A stretch of 12,355 bases of DNA, from positions 1 through 12,355 of the forward strand of contig JAUIAI010000018.1 of the NCBI GenBank assembly GCA_030425615.1, in the 5' to 3' direction. Below the pieces are notes generated by a model. That model was not told the DNA's origin, did not search any database, and saw nothing but the letters and a program-made list of their open reading frames with translations. The first letter of the stretch is position 1, and every line of letters starts with the position of its first letter. Source of the stretch: Gammaproteobacteria bacterium (GTDB lineage: Bacteria; Pseudomonadota; Gammaproteobacteria; Burkholderiales; Burkholderiaceae_E). The position numbers were made by a program, and so were the translations under genes. Shown piece after piece: positions 1 through 7,156 of this stretch.

Positions 1-912
1 CGCCCGCTTTGCGAGCCACCCGACACCCGGGGTTCGCAGATTGATGCCGCCGAAGGTGAGCGGTATCGGCAGGCCTGCGTCATAGAGCATCAGCGAAAAG
101 GCCACCGTGTCCAGCATCGACTTGTGGCTGATGACGAAGATCACCGGTTCGCCCCGGAGGCGCCGCGCCAGCCGGTCGATCTGTTCCGGATCCACCACGA
201 TCCCGCCGTCGTGCCGGGCCCGCACGCCCGCCCGGTAGAGCGCGATGATCAGGTCCAGCATGAACGGTGTCTGCGAGGCCGCCATCTCGTCCATGTAGCG
301 ACGCGCCCGATCGTGAACCGCCGCGGCCGTTTCGTCGGTTTCGCCGGCAATCTCCTCGAGCCGTTGCGCGTAGTGCCGACCCGCGAAGAGGTCCGCGGGC
401 AGGAGCCGTGGAAAGCGATAGCGCGGCCCGCGCTGCATCCGCTCGGCGATCTCCAGTGCGAGTTGCGCCCGTGTTCGCACGAAGCCGCCGAACGTGCCAC
501 GACCGAAGGGGGAGGGATGGGCATCGTAGGCTTCACGAAGCGATTCCAGCCAGGCCCCCTCGCCCATGACCGGCCTCATCCGGTGCGGCCGGTAGCGACG
601 TATCCAGAGCCGCCGCAGCGGTCCCGGCGCGATCACGCGGCCGTGGGTGAGGTCCTCCCAGAGGCCACCGACGCCGCGACGGTCCGACGGCAGCCAGACC
701 ATCCGGACCGGCACGAGCCAGACGGCCCCTTCGTCGGGAAGCACCGGCTCACGCCCGAGCCGGCGCGCCTGCCAGACGGGCGGCGTCTCCCCGGCCTCGG
801 GCGGGACGCCCTGCCGCCACGCACCCTCGTCCAGCCAGTCCTGCAGCCAGCCGGCCTCCCGACGATCGCGGGCATCGATGAGAAATACGACGTGCGGGCC
901 GGCTTCAGCCAT
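1..912 (-). CDS. Glycerol-3-phosphate acyltransferase-like protein (PlsB family), partial
   Basis: Minus-strand reading frame of 304 codons, open to the left window edge, so the C-terminal part is missing. It starts at ATG 912, 24 bases after the stop of the ligase gene, in the same operon. The acyltransferase catalytic HX4D box is HKSMLD (residues 263-268), followed by a PlsB-style glycerol-phosphate-binding block GGINLRTPG (around 287-295). A long N-terminal region of about 250 residues before HX4D, with PVRMVWLPSDRRG at 68-80, resembles the layout of bacterial PlsB, where HX4D also sits near residue 300, rather than short PlsC enzymes. The expected reaction is transfer of an acyl group to position 1 of glycerol-3-phosphate at the inner membrane, the first step of phospholipid synthesis. 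The adjacent acyl-activating enzyme could supply acyl-CoA; that link is inference. The substrate may differ from that of E. coli PlsB. The family call is fairly sure, the exact substrate is not. Confidence 0.82.
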   Translation of the reverse strand, partial: MAEAGPHVVFLIDARDRREAGWLQDWLDEGAWRQGVPPEAGETPPVWQARRLGREPVLPDEGAVWLVPVRMVWLPSDRRGVGGLWEDLTHGRVIAPGPLRRLWIRRYRPHRMRPVMGEGAWLESLREAYDAHPSPFGRGTFGGFVRTRAQLALEIAERMQRGPRYRFPRLLPADLFAGRHYAQRLEEIAGETDETAAAVHDRARRYMDEMAASQTPFMLDLIIALYRAGVRARHDGGIVVDPEQIDRLARRLRGEPVIFVISHKSMLDTVAFSLMLYDAGLPIPLTFGGINLRTPGVGWLAKRA

Positions 913-936
913 GGGAGCCCCGTCTGGCGGCCCGGC

Positions 937-2631
937 TCACCCGGCGCGTACCGCCGCTTCGCGCAGTTCGCGCTTGAGAACCTTGCCGTTGGCATTTCGC
1001 GGCAAGGGCTCACGACGTTGATCGAAGGTTTCGGGGACCTTGTAATCGGCGAGCGCGGCCTCGCAGGCCTGGCGCAGGCCGGCCTCGTCAAGCGGGTGCT
1101 CGACCGTGAGCACGGCGTGGACGCGCTCGCCCAGGACCGGACACGGCCGCCCGACGACTGCCGCCTCAAGCACTCCGGGCTGCGCCATCAGGAGGTTCTC
1201 GACTTCGACCGAGAAGATCTTGTAGCCGCCGCGATTGATCATGTCCTTCTTGCGATCGAACACGCGCACGAAGCCTCGTGCGTCCTTGCTGCCCAGATCG
1301 CCACTGCGCCAGTAGCCGCCGGTGAACTCCCGGGCCGTGGCCTGGGGATTGTTCCAGTAACCGGGCACCACCATGGGTCCGGCGATCCAGATTTCCCCGG
1401 TTTCCCCGGGCGGGACCTCGCGGCCGTCATCGTCCATGATCCGGATGTCTCCGCAGGGGACGGTCAGGCCCACGCTGTCGAGGTTATCGCGGGTGTGATC
1501 CGCAGGCATGATCGTCGCGGGCGAGGTCGTCTCCGTAGCCCCGTAGGCGTTCATCAGTCCCAGGCCGGGCAGGCGCCGGGCGAGTTCGTCGATGGTCGAC
1601 TCGGGCATCGGCGCACCGCCATAGCCGCCGATCCGCCAGGCGGAGAGATCGGCGTCGTCGAACCCGGGGCTCATCAGACAGAGGCGGTACATGGCGGGCA
1701 CCAGGATCGCTGCCTGCATGCGCTCGCGCGCGGCCATCCCGATGAAGGCCGCCGCCTTGAACTCGCGCATGGAGAGCACCGCTCCCGCACAGTGCACGGC
1801 CGTGGCGATGATGGCCACCAGGCCCGTGACATGGCTGGCGGGCACCGCGAGGGCGATACGGGCACCCCGCCCGAGTCCCATGCAGACCCGGAAGTGCTCG
1901 GCCGAGTGAACGATGCCCAGATGCGTGAGCATCGCGCCCTTGGGACGGCCGGTGGTGCCCGACGTGTAGAGCAGGACGGCCGGGTCTTGCTCGGCACACG
2001 GATGTGCCTCGGTCACCTCGCCGACCTCGAGAAGACTCTCCCAGGACACGGTGCCGTCCGGCCAGGACCCGACTTCCCGATGGGTAACCGCGCCGCCGTA
2101 CGGCGGCATTCGCACCGCCACGGGCGGGGGCACGGGCGTCTCGAAGTCCGTCAGCGTCAGCGGCCGGGACCAGAGGCGGTCTGACAGGCCGTCGTCGACG
2201 ACGACCACCCGGGCCCCGCATTGCGCCACGACGAACGCGAGCCCTTCGACCCGTTCACGCGGGCTCACGGGAACGGCGATCGCCGCCAGTCGCTGGATCG
2301 CGAAAAAGGCCACGATGGTCTCGGCGCGATTGCCGCAGAGCAGGACGACACGATCACCCGCACCGACGCCCAGCTGACGCAACCCCGCGGCGAGCCGCGC
2401 CACACGAGCGTCCAGTGTCCGATAGTCGATCCGCAGGTCGCCGTCGATGATCGCGTCTGCGTGCGGATTGGACGCTAGCGCCAGGCGTAGCAGTTCATGC
2501 ACCGTGGCGGGCCGCTCGACGAAGCAGGGAACCACCCGGTCGGGGCCATAGGATTCGTGGCGACGCGCCGGCAGCTTGCCGTCGGGCAGACAGTCGTCCC
2601 AGCTCAACGGAGGTCCGGAAGGATCACTCAT
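937..2631 (-). CDS. Class I adenylate-forming enzyme, probable fatty-acid/acyl-CoA ligase
   Basis: 564 residues from ATG 2631. It would activate a carboxylic acid with ATP to an acyl-adenylate and pass it to CoA in the cytosol. Core motifs appear in the family order: A3 P-loop YTSGTTGRPKG (222-232), A5 NAYGATETT (361-369), A7 RSGDL (442-446), the hinge region FDRKKDMINRGGYKIFSVEVE (about 458-478), and A10 PRNANGKVLKREL with the catalytic Lys at about 550. Length is normal for a complete acyl-CoA synthetase and there is no carrier-protein domain. An upstream in-frame extension to 2712 is open but cysteine-rich and atypical, so I chose ATG 2631. This ATG overlaps the stop of the small membrane-protein gene by 8 bases, implying translational coupling. 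The acyltransferase follows 24 bases downstream. Substrate cannot be read from sequence: medium/long-chain fatty acid is most likely given the neighbour, but CaiC-like or aryl-acid ligases share these motifs. Confidence 0.88.
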   Translation of the reverse strand: MSDPSGPPLSWDDCLPDGKLPARRHESYGPDRVVPCFVERPATVHELLRLALASNPHADAIIDGDLRIDYRTLDARVARLAAGLRQLGVGAGDRVVLLCGNRAETIVAFFAIQRLAAIAVPVSPRERVEGLAFVVAQCGARVVVVDDGLSDRLWSRPLTLTDFETPVPPPVAVRMPPYGGAVTHREVGSWPDGTVSWESLLEVGEVTEAHPCAEQDPAVLLYTSGTTGRPKGAMLTHLGIVHSAEHFRVCMGLGRGARIALAVPASHVTGLVAIIATAVHCAGAVLSMREFKAAAFIGMAARERMQAAILVPAMYRLCLMSPGFDDADLSAWRIGGYGGAPMPESTIDELARRLPGLGLMNAYGATETTSPATIMPADHTRDNLDSVGLTVPCGDIRIMDDDGREVPPGETGEIWIAGPMVVPGYWNNPQATAREFTGGYWRSGDLGSKDARGFVRVFDRKKDMINRGGYKIFSVEVENLLMAQPGVLEAAVVGRPCPVLGERVHAVLTVEHPLDEAGLRQACEAALADYKVPETFDQRREPLPRNANGKVLKRELREAAVRAG

Positions 2632-2824
2632 GAGACGCCCACGCCCGCAAACGATGCGGATACCGACGGTCCAGCCGGTACACCGCGAAACACAGCAGCA
2701 GCATGACCGCACCCGAGGCGGCGAGCCGCCAACCGGCGAGCAGAAGCAGCGGTGCCAGCAGAAACACCAGCCAGAACAAACCCGTTCCGACGGCGATCAG
2801 CAATACACGTGGACGAAGGATCAT
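2624..2824 (-). CDS. Small two-helix membrane protein of unknown function
   Basis: 66 residues from ATG 2824, which has an AGGA-type site about 11 bases upstream. The frame also stays open to a GTG at 2884, but that extension (rich in S, A and P) precedes the natural membrane start MILRPR and covers a possible -10 element, so the shorter form is preferred. Two hydrophobic stretches are visible, about residues 7-30 (leucine-rich) and 34-50, followed by a basic tail LDRRYPHRLR, predicting an inner-membrane hairpin with the tail in the cytosol. The stop overlaps the start of the ligase gene by 8 bases, which supports it as a real gene and first member of the ligase-acyltransferase operon. I do not recognise the family. 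A role as a membrane anchor or partner for the lipid enzymes is only a guess from position. Confidence 0.62.
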   Translation of the reverse strand: MILRPRVLLIAVGTGLFWLVFLLAPLLLLAGWRLAASGAVMLLLCFAVYRLDRRYPHRLRAWASHE

Positions 2825-2858
2825 GCCCGCAGGATCCTGGGTGGCCGAGACAGCGGGC

Positions 2859-2864
2859 AGTATA
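2859..2864 (-). promoter_or_regulatory. Possible -10 element for the small protein-ligase-acyltransferase operon
   Basis: The minus strand reads TATACT, five of six matches to the sigma-70 -10 consensus, in an otherwise GC-rich stretch. Transcription would begin near 2852 and leave a leader of about 28 bases before ATG 2824. No good -35 hexamer is visible at the right distance (GTCGTG-like sequence at 17 bp), so this is a weak call. Confidence 0.3.
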
Positions 2865-2970
2865 GAGGCTGCTCCGGGACTCACGACCGTCGCGCTCCGG
2901 GCAGCCCTCGCCGGACGGGGCGCCCCGCCCCGCGGTGCGCCCGGCCCCGACCGTGCGCGACGACGGGTCG

Positions 2971-3792
2971 TCAGTCGACGAACGCGCGTTCGACCACGAA
3001 CGTACCCGGCGCGCTGTTGGCCCCTTCGACGAGCCCGGCCGCAACGCAGAGCTCCCGGGTCTCGTTCAGCATGGCCATCGACCCGCAGATCATGGCGCGA
3101 TCGGTCTCGGGGGACAGGGGCGGCATGCCGACGTCCGCATAAAGCCGCCCGTCACGCATCAATGAGGTGATGCGGTCCGGCCGCGGGTAAGGCTCCCGGG
3201 TGACGGTCGTGTAGTAGACGAGCTTGTCGCCGACGATCTCGGAGAGCATTTCGTCTGCGCGGATCTGTTCGATGAGGTGCTCGCCGTACTGCAGCTCGGC
3301 CACCTCACGGCAGGTCTGCGTGAGGATCACCTTTTCGAACTTCTCGTAGGTTTCCGGGTCGCGGATCAGGGACGCGAACGGCGCGATCCCGGTGCCGGTG
3401 GAGAACAGGTACAGATGCTGTCCCGGCAGGAGGGCATCCAGCACCAGCGTACCGGTGGCCTTCTTTCGCATGAGCACCGTATCTCCCGGCTGGATCTTCT
3501 GGAGGTGCTCGGTCAGCGGCCCACCCGGGACCTTGATCGAAAAGAACTCGATCTGCTCGTCCCACGACGGGCTCGCCAGCGAATACGCGCGGTAGACCGG
3601 CTTCTCGGCATTGGGAAGACCGATCATGACGAACTCGCCGGAACGGAAGCGGAATTCGCGGGGCCGGGTGATCCTGAAACGGAACAGGCGCTCCGTGTAG
3701 TGCTCGACCTCGAGCACGGTCTCGGCATAGACACCGGCAGGAATCGGGAAGGCTGGGGTCGGCTCGGTGGCCGCGGAAGAACTCATGGTCAT
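2971..3792 (-). CDS. fpr: Ferredoxin/flavodoxin-NADP+ reductase
   Basis: 273 residues. FAD enzyme that moves electrons between NADPH and ferredoxin or flavodoxin in the cytosol, used in oxidative-stress responses and to feed reductive pathways. N-terminal FAD domain: RAYSLAS (68-74) binds the flavin and GGPLTEHL (90-97) lines the phosphate site. C-terminal NADP domain: GTGIAPFASLIRD (133-145), CGS at 236-238, and the C-terminal VERAFVD (267-273), the extended tail typical of the bacterial Fpr group found in Azotobacter, Pseudomonas and Rhodobacter rather than plastidic FNRs. Length matches that group (about 255-275). Start may be ATG 3792 or the second ATG at 3786 (MSSSAATEP); neither has a strong ribosome site. 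The gene appears to be monocistronic: 150 bases separate it from the acetamidase gene upstream, with a possible promoter, and a GC-rich gap follows it. Confidence 0.93.
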   Translation of the reverse strand: MTMSSSAATEPTPAFPIPAGVYAETVLEVEHYTERLFRFRITRPREFRFRSGEFVMIGLPNAEKPVYRAYSLASPSWDEQIEFFSIKVPGGPLTEHLQKIQPGDTVLMRKKATGTLVLDALLPGQHLYLFSTGTGIAPFASLIRDPETYEKFEKVILTQTCREVAELQYGEHLIEQIRADEMLSEIVGDKLVYYTTVTREPYPRPDRITSLMRDGRLYADVGMPPLSPETDRAMICGSMAMLNETRELCVAAGLVEGANSAPGTFVVERAFVD

Positions 3793-3853
3793 GGCAAAGC
3801 GCCGGCCGCCGGGCTGAAAACGCCCGACACCCGGCCAGATTGGGAATCCGTGA

Positions 3854-3859
3854 AGTGTA
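3854..3859 (-). promoter_or_regulatory. Possible -10 element for fpr
   Basis: The minus strand reads TACACT (four of six to TATAAT) with a predicted start near 3847, giving a leader of about 55 bases to ATG 3792. The -35 region at 17 bp (CTGCTC) is poor, which would fit an activator-dependent promoter. A second candidate is TTGACC about 18 bp from TATCGC further upstream. Neither is proven. Confidence 0.28.
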
Positions 3860-3899
3860 CCCGGGCGCCCGCTCGGGAGCAGCCGCGATACGTCCGCTG

Positions 3900-3915
3900 C
3901 TTGAGCGGGGTCAAG
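3900..3915. promoter_or_regulatory. Crp/Fnr-family-like palindrome upstream of fpr
   Basis: The site reads CTTGAGCGGGGTCAAG on plus: perfect 5-base half-sites CTTGA and TCAAG around a 6-base spacer. Fnr/Anr/Dnr-type sites have TTGA-N6-TCAA, the same half-sites and spacing, although the Fnr consensus has T and A at the spacer edges, which are absent here. Its centre lies about 60 bases upstream of the transcription start predicted from the -10 at 3854-3859, close to the class I activator distance. Regulation of fpr by such a factor is inference. Confidence 0.3.
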
Positions 3916-3942
3916 TTCGGGAGCCTCCTGCCCGACGGCCGG

Positions 3943-4957
3943 CTACTCGAAGATGGCGGTCGGAAGCAATGCACTGACCGTCACGTTCGGCAGGTCCACG
4001 GCGTTGCTGATGCGCAGATCCACCGCCACCGAACAGATCACGTACGCCTGCTCCCGGCTGAATCCCCGCTCGCCGAGCAAGGCGATCATCTCGAGCAGCG
4101 CATTCTGGGCGGCCAGGGTCAGATTCTCCCCCTCCTGCGTGCCGTCCTCGCGTACGGGCATCCCCGTGGTGGCGACGAATCCGTGCGGCACCGCCCACTT
4201 CGGATCGGCGAACCAGCCATCGTGGGCGAATCGCGGCCAGCGCATCCCGGTGCGTGCCGCGTGCCCCTTCAACAGGTTGAAACGGGCGACGCAGGTAGCC
4301 CCCATCTCGATGGCGGTGATGCAGCACTCCGAGTCGCCCTGGGCATAGTGGGCATCGCCCACGGAGAACAGCGCACCCGGCACCGCCACGGGAAGTTGTA
4401 GTCTCGAGCCGCGCGTCAGTTGCTTGATGTCGGCGTTGCCGCCGTTCTCACGGGGCGGGATCGTACGCAGCCCCTTGGAGGCCACGGAGTTGTTCGTGCG
4501 ACGGGGCGACCCCCGCCGTGCCCATGAACGCGCCCTCGGGGATTCGCACGCCGGGAATCTGTTCGGAACGGGCAAAACCGTCTGCCAGGCGCCAGTGCAC
4601 GAGGAAGTCGTCGTGGAACCAGTGGCGCAGGAAGCCGGCCCCCGGTCGGATGCGGGTCCAGCCGTAGTCCACGGGCTGGATATCCTCGAAGACGATCTCC
4701 AGCGTGTCGCCCGGCTGCGCGTCCTCGATGAACACCGGGCCGGTCAGCGGGTGTGCCGCGCAGGGATCGTGCGACGCCAGGTCGGCGATCGTGGTGTCCG
4801 GGCGCACCTGCCCGTCGGAAGCGCACCGCGTCTCGAAAAGCACTGACTCGCCGGGCTGGACGCTCAGAATGGGCTCAATGTCCGGGTGCCAGCGGTTGTG
4901 GCCGGTATGCGGTTGGTCCCGGAGGCGGCTGTCGCGATCGATACGAATCTCATGCAT
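3943..4957 (-). pseudogene. Acetamidase/formamidase family gene, frameshifted and probably internally deleted
   Basis: Two minus-strand frames together give one FmdA/AmdA-type amidase, a cytosolic enzyme that hydrolyses short amides such as formamide or acetamide to ammonia and the acid. The N-terminal frame starts at ATG 4957 and carries HNRWHPDI (20-27), TGPVFIEDAQPGD (72-84) and GTAGVAPSHEQL (146-157), then runs into a stop at 4448. The C-terminal frame resumes with ASKGLRTIPPRENGGN and continues through KQLTRGSRL and GDAHYAQGDSE to the stop at 3943. The switch falls near 4475-4525 and needs one extra or two missing bases (modulo 3). From memory of this subfamily, some 25-35 residues normally lie between GVAPS and the GLRTIPPRENGGN block; here about five remain, so a deletion probably accompanies the shift. 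The start overlaps the stop of the upstream RibD-C-like gene by 8 bases. A sequencing or assembly error remains possible; as written no intact amidase is made. Confidence 0.8.
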
Positions 4958-5498
4958 TGGGAGCGGCGCTCATGTCTGCACCCGGAAGACGATACCGGCT
5001 CTGGACCAGTCCGTCCGAAAAGGCCGTGCTGGAGACGTGCTCCAACGCGTGCTCTCCGACGCCGGGCGCGAACAGAGGCAGCCCCTGGCCCAGTATCCAG
5101 GGCAACCGGGTGATGGTCAGGTGACTCAGGCGGTTGGAGGTCAGGAAACTCTGGATCGCCCGACCTCCGTCGACGAAAACGTGCCGCCGGCCGTCGAGCC
5201 ACAGACGCGCCAGCAGCTGGTCCGGCGACAGGCGTGTGGACTCGACGTGGCGGACCAGATCCACCGGTACGTTTACGGGACGCGAGCTCAGGACCATGGT
5301 CGGGCGGTCGGAGTACGGCCAGTGACGATAACCGCGCAACCGCTCGTAGGTCCGGCGTCCGACGACGATGGCGTCCACGGTTTCGAGAAACCTCGAGAAC
5401 CCGTAGTCGGCCCCGGCACTCGGGTGCAACCAGTCATTGCCGTCACCGGGGGCGAAATAGCCGTCCAGACTCACGGCGACGAAGGCGGAAACCTGCAT
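4950..5498 (-). CDS. Dihydrofolate reductase-like / RibD C-terminal domain protein
   Basis: 182 residues from ATG 5498. The frame is open back to 5552, but MQVSAFVAVSLDGYFA at 5498 is the family's natural N-terminus and a possible promoter lies inside the upstream extension. Family marks: VSLDGYFA (9-16), DAIVVGRRTYE (42-52), RPTMVLSSRP (65-74), HVFVDGG with the glycine pair of the dinucleotide site (106-112), and LPWILGQGLPLF (132-143). It resembles B. subtilis YyaP/YwjB-type proteins: a reductase fold that binds NADPH, usually without proven folate activity. It is the first gene of a two-gene unit and its stop overlaps the amidase start (ATGCATGA). No strong ribosome site precedes the ATG. 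Substrate unknown; the fold call is confident. Confidence 0.85.
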   Translation of the reverse strand: MQVSAFVAVSLDGYFAPGDGNDWLHPSAGADYGFSRFLETVDAIVVGRRTYERLRGYRHWPYSDRPTMVLSSRPVNVPVDLVRHVESTRLSPDQLLARLWLDGRRHVFVDGGRAIQSFLTSNRLSHLTITRLPWILGQGLPLFAPGVGEHALEHVSSTAFSDGLVQSRYRLPGADMSAAPNA

Positions 5499-5538
5499 GG
5501 AGTGGCACCAGCGCGATGTTTTCGTTGATGCGCTCAAA

Positions 5539-5547
5539 GTGTAACAA
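5539..5547 (-). promoter_or_regulatory. Possible extended -10 promoter for the RibD-C-like/amidase unit
   Basis: The minus strand reads TGTTACACT, fitting an extended -10 (TG-N-TACACT). Transcription would start near 5532, about 34 bases before ATG 5498. It is one of few AT-richer spots in the gap between the thiX gene and this unit. No convincing -35 is seen, which extended -10 promoters can lack. Confidence 0.35.
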
Positions 5548-5597
5548 GGCACGGCCGGCCCGACCGCCGACGTTGCCTTAGTTCACAACACCCCGGA

Positions 5598-5610
5598 CGG
5601 CTCCCAGCCG
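5598..5610. terminator. Weak hairpin after the thiamine operon
   Basis: A 5-bp stem CGGCT/AGCCG with a 3-base loop lies about 18 bases after the stop of the permease gene on the minus strand. No U-tract follows, so it is at best a weak or Rho-assisted end signal. Confidence 0.2.
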
Positions 5611-5627
5611 GCCCCTTTCCGCCGCGC

Positions 5628-6410
5628 TCAAGGCGTCGCGCGGACCTGTGCGTGCCCCAGTGACCATTGTTCGAGGCGACCCGCCAGCCAGCCGATCGCA
5701 CCGTACAACGCAACCGTCATGGCTGCCAGCAGGATCAGGGCGGCGAACATCAGGTCGATCTTCACCCGCGCGTTGGCGAGTAGCATCAGATAACCGAGCC
5801 CCGCCGACGCCCCGACCCACTCGCCGATCACCGCGCCGATCGGGGCGTACACGGCAGCCAGGCGAAGCCCCGACGCCAGAGACGGCAGCGCCGCCGGAAG
5901 CCGCAGCAACAGCAAGGTGCGCCAGGGTCCGGCGCCGAGTGTGCGCCCGAGGTCGAGCATCAGGGGGTCCGACCGCGCAAGGCCGTCCAGCAGGCTGGAC
6001 GTCACCGGGAAATAGATGATCAGCAGGGCCATGGCGATCTTGGAGCCCATCCCGTAGCCGAACCAGAGCACGAAGAGAGGGGCCAGCGCGAAGACCGGTA
6101 CGGCCTGGCTGGCGAGTAACCAGGGCATCAGGAGCCGGCGCAGGGTCGGATGACGCATCGTTAGAAGCGCCGTGACCGTGCCCAGGACACACCCGAGCGC
6201 CAGGCCGATCGCCACCTCGGCCAACGTCACGGCGGCGTGACCCAGGAGCAGATCGGCGTTGCTCCATGCGGCCTGGGCGACCCTCGCGGGTGACGGTAGC
6301 AGGTACGGCGGCAACGCCGCGAGCACCACGACGGCATGCCAGACCGCCAGACCCGCCACCAGTGCCGCGAGCCGGTAGAACCAGCGCGCCGTGTCCCGCG
6401 AGTCGCTCAC
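5628..6410 (-). CDS. thiX: ABC transporter permease, thiamine-precursor (ThiX-type)
   Basis: 260 residues; inner-membrane permease of an importer of the SsuC/TauC/ThiX family. About six hydrophobic segments can be seen (roughly 13-33, 59-83, 94-114, 122-139, 178-197, 219-243). The EAA-type loop that docks on the ATPase is visible as LGRTLGAGPWRTLLLLRLPAALP (about 154-176), followed by LRLAAVYAPIGAVIGEW (183-199), typical of this permease group. The start is GTG 6410, sharing GTGA with the stop of the ATPase gene, so translation is coupled. The family alone would allow taurine, sulfonate or nitrate; the riboswitch, TenA and ThiY neighbours make a pyrimidine precursor of thiamine the likely cargo. 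Last gene of the operon. Confidence 0.88.
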   Translation of the reverse strand: MSDSRDTARWFYRLAALVAGLAVWHAVVVLAALPPYLLPSPARVAQAAWSNADLLLGHAAVTLAEVAIGLALGCVLGTVTALLTMRHPTLRRLLMPWLLASQAVPVFALAPLFVLWFGYGMGSKIAMALLIIYFPVTSSLLDGLARSDPLMLDLGRTLGAGPWRTLLLLRLPAALPSLASGLRLAAVYAPIGAVIGEWVGASAGLGYLMLLANARVKIDLMFAALILLAAMTVALYGAIGWLAGRLEQWSLGHAQVRATP

Positions 6411-7156
6411 GCGGCCATCTCGTGCAGTTGCTTCCAGAGTCGGCCGTATGCCTCCTGCACCGCGGGAGCGTCGAGCGCACGCACCGGCCGGCCGGGCGGC
6501 ACCGGCAGCGGGCGCACACCACCGGCGCTGACCAGGTGGATGGTGTCCGCCACCCGCACCGCCTCGGCCGGATCGTGCGTGACGATCACCACGGTGAAGC
6601 CGCGCAGCACCTGAACCGCGAGGTCCTGCATCCTGGCCCGTGTGCCGGCGTCGAGCGCGGAGAAAGGCTCGTCCAGCAGCACGAGCGGGCGGCCGGTCAT
6701 GAGCGTGCGCGCAAGCGCCACGCGTTGGCGCATGCCGCCTGACAGACTGGCGGGGCGATCATCCGCCCGCCCGGCGAGCCCGACGGCGTCGAGCATCTGC
6801 ATTGCCCGCACCCGCTGCGGCGGCCGGCCCTGCAGCCGGTCTGTCAGCAATACGTTGCCCAACACCGTGAGCCACGGCGCGAGCAGATCGGATTGCGCCA
6901 TCCATGCCACCCTGGGCGGCAACGGAAGCCCGTCCTGCGCCTCGCATTGCCCCTCCAGCCGTACGGGGCCAGCGAGCCCCGCGATCGATCGCAGCAGGCT
7001 GCTCTTGCCCGAACCCGAGGGGCCGACGAGCGCATGCCAGCGGCCGGCCTGCAATTCGATCTCGAACGCAGGAACCAGCTCGCGAGACCCGGCTGCGAGG
7101 CGGCCGGCCAATCGGAGTCCGGGGGCCGCGGGCCCGCCGACGACGGACTCGTTCAC
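6407..7156 (-). CDS. thiZ: ABC transporter ATPase, thiamine-precursor (ThiZ-type)
   Basis: 249 residues; cytosolic nucleotide-binding subunit that powers the importer. All ABC motifs are intact: Walker A GPSGSGKS (45-52), Q-loop Gln in WMAQSD (about 88), signature LSGGMRQR (138-145), Walker B LVLLDEPFSALD (158-169), and H-loop THD (193-195). The C-terminal tail (about 215-249) is proline- and arginine-rich and short, without an added regulatory domain. The start is GTG 7156, forming a GTGA overlap with the tenA stop. It belongs with the ThiX permease next door and the ThiY binding protein at the operon head. Confidence 0.9.
   Translation of the reverse strand: MNESVVGGPAAPGLRLAGRLAAGSRELVPAFEIELQAGRWHALVGPSGSGKSSLLRSIAGLAGPVRLEGQCEAQDGLPLPPRVAWMAQSDLLAPWLTVLGNVLLTDRLQGRPPQRVRAMQMLDAVGLAGRADDRPASLSGGMRQRVALARTLMTGRPLVLLDEPFSALDAGTRARMQDLAVQVLRGFTVVIVTHDPAEAVRVADTIHLVSAGGVRPLPVPPGRPVRALDAPAVQEAYGRLWKQLHEMAA

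Noticed and set aside
124..2184. Long plus-strand open frame of about 686 codons
   Set aside because: It is antisense to the acyltransferase and ligase genes, whose minus-strand frames carry complete family motifs. Its product is Arg/His/Gly/Pro-rich with no recognisable domain, typical of an antisense frame in GC-rich DNA.
2884..2970. Intrinsic terminator after fpr
   Set aside because: Several GC palindromes exist (for example GGGGCGCCCC, and GACGA/TCGTC overlapping the stop), but no U-run follows any of them.
3277..4401. Plus-strand open frame of about 374 codons
   Set aside because: Antisense to fpr and the amidase gene; no family motif, and it spans two genes and the intergenic promoter region.
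4475..4525. Two separate genes instead of one broken amidase
   Set aside because: The two frames carry consecutive, non-overlapping parts of one known family in the correct order and neither half is a complete domain.
5578..6522. Minus-strand open frame overlapping the ThiX-type permease
   Set aside because: Same strand but different frame; arginine-rich, no hydrophobic segments, and no operon-consistent start, whereas the permease frame has GTGA coupling and membrane helices.
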